Assembly: GCA_016717005.1 (NCBI GenBank)
Contig: JADJUF010000037.1
Span: 372,001-436,000 of the forward strand
Length of the DNA: 64,000 bases
DNA from: Myxococcales bacterium
GTDB lineage: Bacteria > Myxococcota_A > Polyangia > Haliangiales > Haliangiaceae
Direction of reading: 5' to 3'
This document shows, one piece after another, positions 39,240 through 46,710 of this stretch (position 1 is its first letter; every line of letters starts with the position of its first letter). The notes beneath the pieces were generated by a model that did no database searches, was not told the DNA's origin, and saw only the letters and a program-made list of their open reading frames with translations. Made by a program: the position numbers and the translations under genes.

Positions 39240-39701
39240 ATGACGTCGACCGACCGCTTGCTGCCCCTGTGCGATCTGCTGCTCGGCGCGGCCCACGCGG
39301 ACGGCCGGCTCGATCAGCGCGAGCGCGACGCCGTCCGCGACCTGCTGACCGAGCTGTGCGACGGCGCGGTGCCGCCGGAGATCGAGGCCTGCATCGCGGG
39401 GTTCGACCCGGCCCGGTTCGACCTGCGCGCGGCGGCGGCGCCGTTCCGCGGCGACTCGATCGACGACCGCAAGCGCGTCCTGTACCTGGTCGACGCCGTG
39501 AACGACGCCGACGAGGAGCTCGACCTGGCCGAGGACACGTTCCTGCGCGCGCTCGCGTCGGCGCTCGACCTGCCCGCGACCGCGCTGGCCGGGCTGACCG
39601 TCGAGGTCGAGGTCGAGGTCGACCTCAAGGGCGCGCTGGCGAAGGTCCGCAAGGGCCCGCCGCCGATCCCGGGCGCGTCGGTCGACGTCGACCTGTCGTG
39701 A
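39240..39701 (+). CDS. TerB-like protein
   Basis: 153 residues, cytoplasmic. The helical TerB-type pattern is LLPLCDLLLGAAHADGRLDQRERDAVRDLL, with the HADG.LD..E acidic motif near the N-terminus, and VDAVNDADEELDLAEDTFLRALASAL as the second D/E cluster. TerB domains bind metal and associate with membranes in tellurite-resistance and phage-defence contexts, but many stand-alone copies have no known role. The C-terminal ~35 residues (VEVEVEVDLKGALAKV to the end) are an extension. The 3' end is duplicated just downstream. Start fixed by the TACCGT box 6 nt upstream. Confidence 0.78.
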   Translation: MTSTDRLLPLCDLLLGAAHADGRLDQRERDAVRDLLTELCDGAVPPEIEACIAGFDPARFDLRAAAAPFRGDSIDDRKRVLYLVDAVNDADEELDLAEDTFLRALASALDLPATALAGLTVEVEVEVDLKGALAKVRKGPPPIPGASVDVDLS

Positions 39702-39770
39702 CCCCGGCGTCGCCGACGGCTGCCGCCGATCCCGGGCGCGTCGGTCGACGTCGACCTCCTGTCGTGACCC
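39659..39770. repeat. Duplicated gene 3' end of TerB-like gene
   Basis: The codons for PPIPGASVDVDLS plus TGA (39659-39701) recur 64 bp later (39723-39767) as PPIPGASVDVDLLS plus TGA. Another stop-spanning duplication, ending at the edge of the poly-G tract. Confidence 0.85.
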
Positions 39771-39900
39771 GGGCGGGGGGGCCGGGGGGGGGGGCGGGGG
39801 GGGGGGGGGGGGGGGGCCGCGGGGGCCGGCGGGGGGGGGGGGGGGGGGGGGGGGGGCGGGGCCGGGGGCCCGGGGGGGGGGGCGGGGGGGCGGGGGGGCG
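39771..39900. repeat. Long interrupted poly-G tract
   Basis: About 130 bases that are almost pure G on the plus strand, broken only by short C insertions, with uninterrupted G runs of 20 or more. It could fold as stacked G-quadruplexes, or be a collapsed or erroneous assembly segment. It ends the 39702-40003 gap, which otherwise has no gene. Confidence 0.8.
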
Positions 39901-40003
39901 TCGCGACGGCTGCCGCCGGGGCCGCCGAACGCCAGCGCCGCAGGCTTCGCCGCAGCAGCCGTCCGTCGGCGCGACCGCGGCGGCCGCGCCGCGAGATCTG
40001 GCG

Positions 40004-41437
40004 TCACTCGGGGACGAGCTGCAGCGCGATCTCGAACGACGCGTCGGTGGGCTCGCCGTCGCCGTCCTTGGGGATGTCGAAGCGCCAGTTGCCCATCTGA
40101 CCCTGGATGCAGCTGTCGAGGCTGTCGGCGAAGCCGTTGGCCTTGGGGCTGACGGTGCGGCCGCTCTCGTTGACCGTGAACGACAGCTTGATCTTGCCGC
40201 GCGCGGTCGGGTCGGTCTTGAGCAGCTCCTTGTGGCACCGCTTGAGGCCGGCCATGTACGCGCTCAAGATCTTGCGCAGCACCGCGTCGGGCGTGAGCGT
40301 CGAGTCGTCGAACGTCTTCTTGTCGGTCGCGGTGATGCGACCGGTCGGGACCTTCTCGCCGGTCTTGCCGTCGGGGCCGGTCGCGCTGACCGGGCCGCCG
40401 GGGCCGGTGACGCCGGGCCCGGTGCCGGTGCCGACCCGAGGATCCCCGGTGCCGCGGGTGCTGCGGCCGCCGGTGCCACCGATCGACGTGGTCGCGCCGC
40501 TCTTGGCGACCTCGTCGAGCTGCTTGCCGAGGTCCGAGCCCGGCGCGCGCGACGCCATCGCGCCCGCGACGCCGCTGCCGGTCTCGTCGTCGGAGAACAG
40601 CGCGTCGGCCGCGGCCCCGGCCTGCTCCTGCAGCGCCACCGCGTCGTTCTTGTCGCGACCGCCGCCGCTGTCGGCGGGCTTGTCGGAGGTGGGCTTCTTG
40701 TCGCCGGCCGGCTTCTTGTCGGGCCCCTTGTCGGGCTCCTTCTCCGCGGGCTTGTCCTCGGCCTTGCCCTCGTCGCCCTGCTCGGGGATCGCGAGCGGCT
40801 GATCGAAGGAGACCGGCACGCTGTCCTCGGCGAAGGTCTGCTTGGCCGCGCGGTAGGCGATGCCGCCCGAGCCGGGCGGATCCCACTGCATCGCGGCGAT
40901 CATGAAGCCGAAGTGCAGCGCGACCGACGCGGCCACGATCACCGCCAGGCGCGGGTCGATGCGATCGGCGAGCGTGCCGCGCACCGAGTGCGGCAGCAGC
41001 GGCCGCGGCTGCAGCGGCGGCTCGGTGACGAACTGGAACAGGAGCGTCAGGTCGCCGATCGACACCTTGCCGCGGGCGTGGTCGCCGAGCGGCAGGCTGA
41101 AGTGATCGCCGATCCGCCGGGCGCCGCCCTCGCGGGCCACGGCCAGGGTCTGGACCTTGTCGCCGTCGGACAGGCGGCCGTCCATCTGGCCGGTGAAGTC
41201 GAGCGAGTAGGTGCCCTCGTGGGACTTGAACAGCGTCCACTCGCGGGGCAGGCCCTCGAGCGGCACCGAGAACGTGTTCTTGCTCGACTGGCCGACGGTG
41301 ACGTCGGCGCGGCCGCGGATCAGCCGCTCCTCGACGATCTTGCCGCCGAGCAGCACGCCGACGCGGAGGATGCGTGGCCGCGGCGCGGCGCCGTTGCCAC
41401 GCGCGGAGGAACCCTGGGGGTGTCGGGCGGTCGCCAT
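40004..41437 (-). CDS. GltG/PglI-like TonB-box envelope protein
   Basis: 477 residues. The cytoplasmic N-terminus (about 20-125) looks like an FHA-type beta domain (VGVLLGGKIVEERLIRGRADVTVGQSSKNTF, SLPLGDHARGKVSIGDLTL). One transmembrane helix follows near 165-185 (LAVIVAASVALHFGFMIAA), then a Lys/Asp/Pro-rich periplasmic stretch, a Gly/Thr-rich stretch and a C-terminal AgmX/PglI domain (ILSAYMAGLKRCHKELLKTDPTARGKIKLSF, SCIQGQMGNWRFDIPKDGDGEP). This architecture is that of M. xanthus GltG (PglI), a TonB-like protein that transmits inner-membrane energy to the outer membrane. ATG 41437 overlaps the preceding stop. Last gene of the operon. Confidence 0.82.
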   Translation of the reverse strand: MATARHPQGSSARGNGAAPRPRILRVGVLLGGKIVEERLIRGRADVTVGQSSKNTFSVPLEGLPREWTLFKSHEGTYSLDFTGQMDGRLSDGDKVQTLAVAREGGARRIGDHFSLPLGDHARGKVSIGDLTLLFQFVTEPPLQPRPLLPHSVRGTLADRIDPRLAVIVAASVALHFGFMIAAMQWDPPGSGGIAYRAAKQTFAEDSVPVSFDQPLAIPEQGDEGKAEDKPAEKEPDKGPDKKPAGDKKPTSDKPADSGGGRDKNDAVALQEQAGAAADALFSDDETGSGVAGAMASRAPGSDLGKQLDEVAKSGATTSIGGTGGRSTRGTGDPRVGTGTGPGVTGPGGPVSATGPDGKTGEKVPTGRITATDKKTFDDSTLTPDAVLRKILSAYMAGLKRCHKELLKTDPTARGKIKLSFTVNESGRTVSPKANGFADSLDSCIQGQMGNWRFDIPKDGDGEPTDASFEIALQLVPE

Positions 41438-41736
41438 CAGAAGGGGGCCTTGGTGACGGTGGCGAGGATCAGCGGGAGGAAGTCCTGCTTCAGGGTCTCC
41501 CACTCGTAGTTGATGTTCTTGGCCTGGAGCACGTAGACGACGCTCGGCCGCGGGACCTTGCCGCACACCGCGATCACGGTGTCGATCACGTGGACCTTCT
41601 GGCCGTTGCGGTACTCGATGTGGAAGTTCTTGCCGTCGTTCTTCTTCTCGCCGTTCTCGTCGTCGCAGCCCTCGGCCCGGGCGACCGCGGGGGCGGCGAC
41701 GGCCAGCGCCGCGACCACCAGCGCCGCGGCCCTCAC
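41437..41736 (-). CDS. Small periplasmic protein, GltF-position paralogue A
   Basis: 99 residues from GTG 41736. Signal peptide RAAALVVAALAVAAPAVARA, then a small domain (NFHIEYRNGQKVHVIDTVIAVCGKVPRPSVVYVLQAKNINYEW..., ending LILATVTKAPF). It is clearly related to the next upstream gene: both share the pattern FH-x-V-ID-x-V-x-G-x-P-x-P-V-VL-x-Y-W-L-x-FLP-IL. A protein of this size sits between gltE and gltG in Myxococcus (gltF), which suggests the role, but the match is positional. Start and stop overlap both neighbours by a few bases. Confidence 0.68.
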   Translation of the reverse strand: MRAAALVVAALAVAAPAVARAEGCDDENGEKKNDGKNFHIEYRNGQKVHVIDTVIAVCGKVPRPSVVYVLQAKNINYEWETLKQDFLPLILATVTKAPF

Positions 41737-42002
41737 GGCCGCACCTGCGCGAGGCCGGCGAGGATGCGCGGCAGGAACGAGTCGAGGTCGGCCGGCCACT
41801 GGTAGTCGATCCGCGGCGGCGCGGTCAGCACCGCGACCGCGGGCGCCGGCGCGCGGCCGGTGATCTCGACCGGCGTGTCGATGACGATCCGGCGGTGGCC
41901 GCCGGCGTCGACGACGTGGAACGCGACCGGCGCGTCAGCGGCGGCGCCCCCGGCCAGGCCGGCGAGCGCGGTGATGGACACCAGGACGGCGCGCACGCGC
42001 AT
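41733..42002 (-). CDS. Small periplasmic protein, GltF-position paralogue B
   Basis: 89 residues from ATG 42002. Signal peptide VRAVLVSITALAGLAGGAAA, then a domain (VAFHVVDAGGHRRIVIDTPVEITGRAPAPAVAVL, RIDYQWPADLDSFLPRILAGL) homologous to the following gene. It lacks the two Cys regions of its paralogue. It starts on the stop codon of the TPR lipoprotein gene (1-bp ATGA overlap type) and ends in a GTGA overlap with its paralogue, so the three are translationally coupled. A tandem duplication within the operon. Confidence 0.65.
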   Translation of the reverse strand: MRVRAVLVSITALAGLAGGAAADAPVAFHVVDAGGHRRIVIDTPVEITGRAPAPAVAVLTAPPRIDYQWPADLDSFLPRILAGLAQVRP

Positions 42003-43207
42003 CAGCCACCTCCGCTCTTCTTGCGCTTCTTCTCTTCGCGCTTGATCAGCTTGGTGACGTCCTTGATGCGCTCGTCGTAGAGCGCCAGGTCGACACCCGG
42101 CATGTTCTTGTACTCGTCGAAGTAGGTCTTGGCGCGGTTGAGCCGCACGAGCGTGTCCATCGCGCCGCCCCCGTCCGGGAACGGATCGGCGTCGAGGTAG
42201 AGCAGGCCGAGGTTGTAGTAGGCGGGGCCGTAGCTCTTGTTGGCGGCCAGCGACCGCTTGTACGCCGTCTCGGCCTTGCCCAGGAGCGAGCTGGCGTTGC
42301 CGCTGCCGGGGTCGTAGTCGGCTGACTGGCCCCGGTAGGCCGAGCCCAGGGACGACCAGGTCGCGGCGTCGGTGCGGTTGAGCGAGGAGGTCAGGCGCTC
42401 GAAGGTGCCGACCGCGTCGCCGTACTGCTTGTTGTCGAGCTGGTGGACCCCGAGGTTGATCAGGGCGCTCGCGAAGTTGGGCGCCAGCGACACCGCCTTG
42501 CGGTAGGCCGCGAACGCGCGCGCCGGCTCGTTGTTGCGATCGTAGATCAGGCCGTAGACGTAGTTGAGGTAGGCGTTGCTCTCGACCGCGGCCCGGCGCT
42601 TGTTGTAGAGCGTGTCGAGGATGACCTCGGCGGTGTCGGTCAGCCGCTTGAGGTAGTAGGCGTGGGCGATCGCGATCTGCGCGTCGACGTTGGTGCCATC
42701 GACCGCCAGCGCGGCCTTGGCCTCGAGGATGGCGCCGTCGGGATCGGGCGTGGCCGCGGCCAGCATCGTCTTGGCGGTGTTGAGGTGGCGCTCGACCTCG
42801 GCCCGGGCCTGCTCGGGCGGGATGTCGAGGTTCGGCGCGACGATCGGCGGGGGCGCCGGCTCGGACGCGAGCGGGTCGTCCCCGCCGCCGCCGTCACCAC
42901 CGCCGCCGGCCGGGTCATCGCCCCCGCCGCCGCCGGGCAGGGTCACGTCCCCACCGGCGCCACTGCCGCCGCCGCCGGGCGCGCCGGTGCCGTCGGGGTC
43001 GCCGGTGTCGTTCATCCCGACCGCGTCGCCCGAGCCAGCGCCCGAGCCGGCGCCGGGCGTCGTCGCCTTCTTCTTGCTGCTGCCGCCGCACGCCGCGAGG
43101 GCGAGCGCGAGCACCAGGCCGAGGGCTCCGAGACGACGCACGACGCTACGGACGCGCGGGCCGGCCGAACGATCTACCGCCTCGCGAGGGTGGGCCGCGT
43201 CGCTCAT
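42002..43207 (-). CDS. GltE/AglT-like TPR lipoprotein
   Basis: 401 residues from ATG 43207. Lipoprotein signal RLGALGLVLALALAACGG (Cys near 41 because of a ~20-residue polar lead), a Gly/Asp-rich linker of about 70 residues, then tetratricopeptide repeats: AQIAIAHAYYLKRLTDTAEVIL, SNAYLNYVYGLIYDRNNEPARAFAAYRKAVSLAPNF, ASALINLGVHQLDNKQYGDAVGTF and SYGPAYYNLGLLYLDAD. A Lys-rich tail ends the protein. Size, lipidation, TPRs and position between a GltD-like and GltF/GltG-like genes match M. xanthus GltE (AglT), an outer-membrane lipoprotein of the gliding complex. Confidence 0.8.
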   Translation of the reverse strand: MSDAAHPREAVDRSAGPRVRSVVRRLGALGLVLALALAACGGSSKKKATTPGAGSGAGSGDAVGMNDTGDPDGTGAPGGGGSGAGGDVTLPGGGGGDDPAGGGGDGGGGDDPLASEPAPPPIVAPNLDIPPEQARAEVERHLNTAKTMLAAATPDPDGAILEAKAALAVDGTNVDAQIAIAHAYYLKRLTDTAEVILDTLYNKRRAAVESNAYLNYVYGLIYDRNNEPARAFAAYRKAVSLAPNFASALINLGVHQLDNKQYGDAVGTFERLTSSLNRTDAATWSSLGSAYRGQSADYDPGSGNASSLLGKAETAYKRSLAANKSYGPAYYNLGLLYLDADPFPDGGGAMDTLVRLNRAKTYFDEYKNMPGVDLALYDERIKDVTKLIKREEKKRKKSGGG

Positions 43208-46200
43208 GGGGCCTCCGTGCCGGTGAACAGCTCCTGGTGCAGCACCGGGAACTCGTCGGGGAACTCCCGGTTGAGGTTCTCGAGGGCGAGCTGGCTCCAC
43301 TTGTTCGAGATCCCGTTCTTCTTCGCGAGGTTGACCACCTCGGTCCACTGCAGCTTGGCCTGGTCGACGTACTTGGCCAGGTTGCGGGCCAGGCCCTCCT
43401 CGTAGGCCGACACCGCGCCGGCGTCGGGGTTCTTCTTGTCCATGTCGAGCACGTACTTGGGCGTCGGCGCCTGCGCCAGCTTCTCGGCGAACTGCGACAG
43501 CGTCTCACCGAAGCGCACCTTGGCCGCCATCGAGTACTCGGCGACGCCGTACTCGTCGAGCGCCACGTACTTGTCCTGGGCCGCGAGCGTCACCTTCTCG
43601 AGCGCCGCCTTGATGGCCTTGGACCGGTCGATGGTCTTGGCGACCTCGGTGATCTTGTAGGTCTGGAAGGTGGCGGTGAAGTACTTCTCGGCGAAGTACA
43701 GGGTCCACTCGCCGGCCAGCTTGGCGCCCTTGCCGCTCTTGATCTTGCCGCGCGTCACCCACGCGGTCGTGGTCTGCGTGCCCGCGGCCTCGGCGTCCCG
43801 GGTCTTGCCCTTGCGCCGCCACAGCGCCGCGGTGTCGTAGTACGACTGGACGAACTTGTCCTCGTTGCCGGCGTCGGCGCCGAAGGCCTTGCGCCAGCGC
43901 TCGGCCGCCGCCACCAGGCTGGTGATGTCGCCCGAGGTCTTGTAGATCATGACGACCTCCCAGGCGGCGTCGCTGCGCTTGCCGCGGTCGGTCTCCTCCT
44001 TGTCGTACTTGCCGAACAGGTCGACCGCCTTCTTGAAGTCGCGGTTGAGCTCGGCCAGGAACGCGGCGTTGTAGAGCGCCTCGAGGGCGATCTGATCGGT
44101 CGTGCGCTGGGCCTCGCCCGGCAGCGGCGGCGGCGGCTTGATGCCGCGCTTCTTGGCGTCCTTGGCCACCGCGTACAGCTCGAGGTTGGTCGAGATCGCC
44201 GCGTCGTAGTCGAACACGCTCTGCTGGCTCGCGGCGGTGAGCCGCATCGCCTCGAGGAAGTACGGGCTCTCCCGGTAGTTCTTCTCCTTGCTCTGCGTGA
44301 ACTCCTTGAACAGCGCGATCGCGGTCTTGGGCCGGTTGGCCTGCATGTAGGCCGCGGCGGCGTTGTAGAGCGCGGTCGGGCCGTCGGCGTCGGCGGCCGG
44401 GGCGATCTTGTAGTAGCGGTAGAAGCTCTCGGCGGCGGCGAGGAAGTTGCCCTCGCCGTACTGCTGCCCGGCCTTCAAGAACTCGACCGAGCGGTTCTGG
44501 CTCTGGGCCGCGGCGATCGCCTTGGCGTCGCCGCACTTCTGGCTGATGAACTTGTTGTTGACCTCGGTGAACTTCTCGAGCTGCCCGGTGGCCTCGTACA
44601 GGGCCAGCAGGCCGTCCTTGGCGGCGATCGCCTCGGGCACGCCGCAGAACTTGGTCATGACCTTGTCCATGCGCGTGATCGCGTCGTCGATGTGCAGGTA
44701 CGCCAGGCTCACCAGCGCGGCGTTGATGCCCTGCTGCGGCGCGGTCTGGGGATCGTTGACGACGTTCTGGTAGTCGTCCCACTGCGCCTGCATCTCGATG
44801 TACAGCGCCGGGATCGGCATCGGCTGCAGCGGCTGCGGCATGGCCTTGAGCTCGTCGGCGCTCGGCACCCGCAGCTCGGCCAGCTGGCCGGCGGCCACCT
44901 GCTTGGCGACCTCGGCCTCGTAGCTCGCCAGGATGCTCTTGGCGGCGTCGAGGAAGAACGCCTCCGACAGGTCCCGGTGATCGCGCACCCACTTGTACTG
45001 CTCGACCGCGTCCATGTAGCGCTCGCTGTAGAACAGCGCCTCGCCCTGGTAGTAGGTGAACTCGTAGGCGTAGTCGCTCTCGGGGTACTGCTTGACGAAG
45101 GTCTGGTAGAGCTTCACCGCCGAGGCGTAGAGCGCCAGGTACTCCTCCTTGAGCGCCGGCTCGGTCTTGCCGCCGGCCTCGTACTCCTTGCGCAGGTTGG
45201 TCGCGGCCAGGTGGGTGTTGCGGGCCGAGGCGTACAGCGCGCGCTCCGCGATCCGCCGCTGGTTCTCCATCGCCTCGCGGTCTTTTTCGTTCGCGGTGTA
45301 CCAGGCCGTGCCCGGCGCGTACCGGGTCGCGAGCTGGGCCGCGGCCTCGTCGGCGGCGAACTTGTCGCCCTTGGCCTCGTAGGCCTCGACGATCGCCTGG
45401 TGGACGACCGGGTTGCGGGGGTTGAGCTCCCACGGCGGGCCCAGGGCGATGCGGTACGAGTCGACCGCCTGGTCGTAGGCCTGCAGCTCGATGAACGCGC
45501 CGCCGAGCGCCTCCCAGACGTCGCGCACGTGCGGCTCGTTCTCGCGGCCGTTGTAGAACTCGCGCGCGCGGTCGAACGCCTTGATCGGATCGGGATCCGT
45601 CTCGCCCTTCCACGGGTCGGTGAAGCCGATCGCGATGTACTGCAGCGACTCCTCGCGCAGCTCGAGGGTCGGGATGCCGCCCTTGGCGACGATGTCGTCG
45701 TAGAGCCGGACCGACTCGTCGAACCGCTGGATCGACTCGATCAGCTTGTCGCGCTTGTAGTAGGACCACGCCAGCTTGTAGAGGGCCTCGGCGTAGAGCG
45801 GCGAGTCCTTGGCGGCGGTGACGACCTTGTTGTAGGCCGAGATGGCCTCGTCGAGCTCGCCGGGGACGGTGAAGTGGTAGTCGGCCAGGCCGCGGACCCA
45901 GGCGTGGCGGACCAGCTCGGGATCGGCGTCGGGCCACGGCGTGCAGTCGGCGTAGGGATCGGTCAGCTCGGGCCGATCGATCCGCGCGAGCGCCTCCTCC
46001 TTGGTCGGGACCGGCGGCGCGACGTCGTCCCAGTGGTACCGGTTGGCGCAGGTCAGCGACAGGAACAGGACCATCGACCGGCGCTCGTCCTTGAGCTTGC
46101 CGTAGTAGGCGAGCAGGTACAGCACCGACGGCATCTGCCGGTAGGCCGGGAACTGCGTGACGACCTTCTCCCACAGCTCGAGCGACTTGCTGTAGTCGGC

Positions 46201-46710
46201 GAGCGGCTCGGCGTCGGCGGCGGCGAGGTCGAGGGCGTCGTCGGCGACGTCGAGGTACAGGTCGGCCAGCCGGAACATCGCGTCGGGCGTGAACTGCTGA
46301 TGATCGGGGTGATCGGCGATGAACTTCTCGAGCTGCTCGATGATCGCGCGCTGGCGCTCGGCCTTGGTGGCGGTGGCGTCGGCGATCCGCTCGGCGTAGC
46401 GGGCCTCGAGGTCGGCGGTCTTGTCGTTGAACGACCGCAGCAGCTGATCGCGCAGCCGCTTGTGGTGCTCCTCGGCCTGGCCGACGTAGCGGGCCCACTC
46501 GGACTCGACCTCCTTGAGCGCCGCGCGCTCGGCGTCGGTGAGCGGCGCCGCCATCGACGGCACGCCCAGGCCGGGGCCGGTCGCGGGCTGGGTCCACGGC
46601 TCGGCGCCGGGCTGGGCCGCGGCCGAGCCGGCCGCGACGGTGACCGCCACCAGCGCGGCGATCCAGGAGGAGCCGCGCGCGCGCAGCGGACGAGGGCGGA
46701 TCGCGGTCAC
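43204..46710 (-). CDS. GltD/AgmU-like large periplasmic TPR protein
   Basis: 1168 residues from GTG 46710. Signal peptide SSWIAALVAVTVAAGSAAAQ, then an N-terminal charged helix, then tetratricopeptide/helical repeats across nearly the full length (for example LADLYLDVADDALDLAAADAEPL, AEALYKLAWSYYKRDKLIESIQRFDESVRLY, ALGGAFIELQAYDQAVDSYRIAL, ALYNAAAAYMQANRPKTAIALFKEF). The length and all-TPR build match GltD (AgmU) of M. xanthus, the periplasmic scaffold that forms rotating helical tracks in gliding; NfsD is the sporulation paralogue. The start overlaps the preceding gene's stop (GTGA). Confidence 0.82.
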   Translation of the reverse strand: MTAIRPRPLRARGSSWIAALVAVTVAAGSAAAQPGAEPWTQPATGPGLGVPSMAAPLTDAERAALKEVESEWARYVGQAEEHHKRLRDQLLRSFNDKTADLEARYAERIADATATKAERQRAIIEQLEKFIADHPDHQQFTPDAMFRLADLYLDVADDALDLAAADAEPLADYSKSLELWEKVVTQFPAYRQMPSVLYLLAYYGKLKDERRSMVLFLSLTCANRYHWDDVAPPVPTKEEALARIDRPELTDPYADCTPWPDADPELVRHAWVRGLADYHFTVPGELDEAISAYNKVVTAAKDSPLYAEALYKLAWSYYKRDKLIESIQRFDESVRLYDDIVAKGGIPTLELREESLQYIAIGFTDPWKGETDPDPIKAFDRAREFYNGRENEPHVRDVWEALGGAFIELQAYDQAVDSYRIALGPPWELNPRNPVVHQAIVEAYEAKGDKFAADEAAAQLATRYAPGTAWYTANEKDREAMENQRRIAERALYASARNTHLAATNLRKEYEAGGKTEPALKEEYLALYASAVKLYQTFVKQYPESDYAYEFTYYQGEALFYSERYMDAVEQYKWVRDHRDLSEAFFLDAAKSILASYEAEVAKQVAAGQLAELRVPSADELKAMPQPLQPMPIPALYIEMQAQWDDYQNVVNDPQTAPQQGINAALVSLAYLHIDDAITRMDKVMTKFCGVPEAIAAKDGLLALYEATGQLEKFTEVNNKFISQKCGDAKAIAAAQSQNRSVEFLKAGQQYGEGNFLAAAESFYRYYKIAPAADADGPTALYNAAAAYMQANRPKTAIALFKEFTQSKEKNYRESPYFLEAMRLTAASQQSVFDYDAAISTNLELYAVAKDAKKRGIKPPPPLPGEAQRTTDQIALEALYNAAFLAELNRDFKKAVDLFGKYDKEETDRGKRSDAAWEVVMIYKTSGDITSLVAAAERWRKAFGADAGNEDKFVQSYYDTAALWRRKGKTRDAEAAGTQTTTAWVTRGKIKSGKGAKLAGEWTLYFAEKYFTATFQTYKITEVAKTIDRSKAIKAALEKVTLAAQDKYVALDEYGVAEYSMAAKVRFGETLSQFAEKLAQAPTPKYVLDMDKKNPDAGAVSAYEEGLARNLAKYVDQAKLQWTEVVNLAKKNGISNKWSQLALENLNREFPDEFPVLHQELFTGTEAP

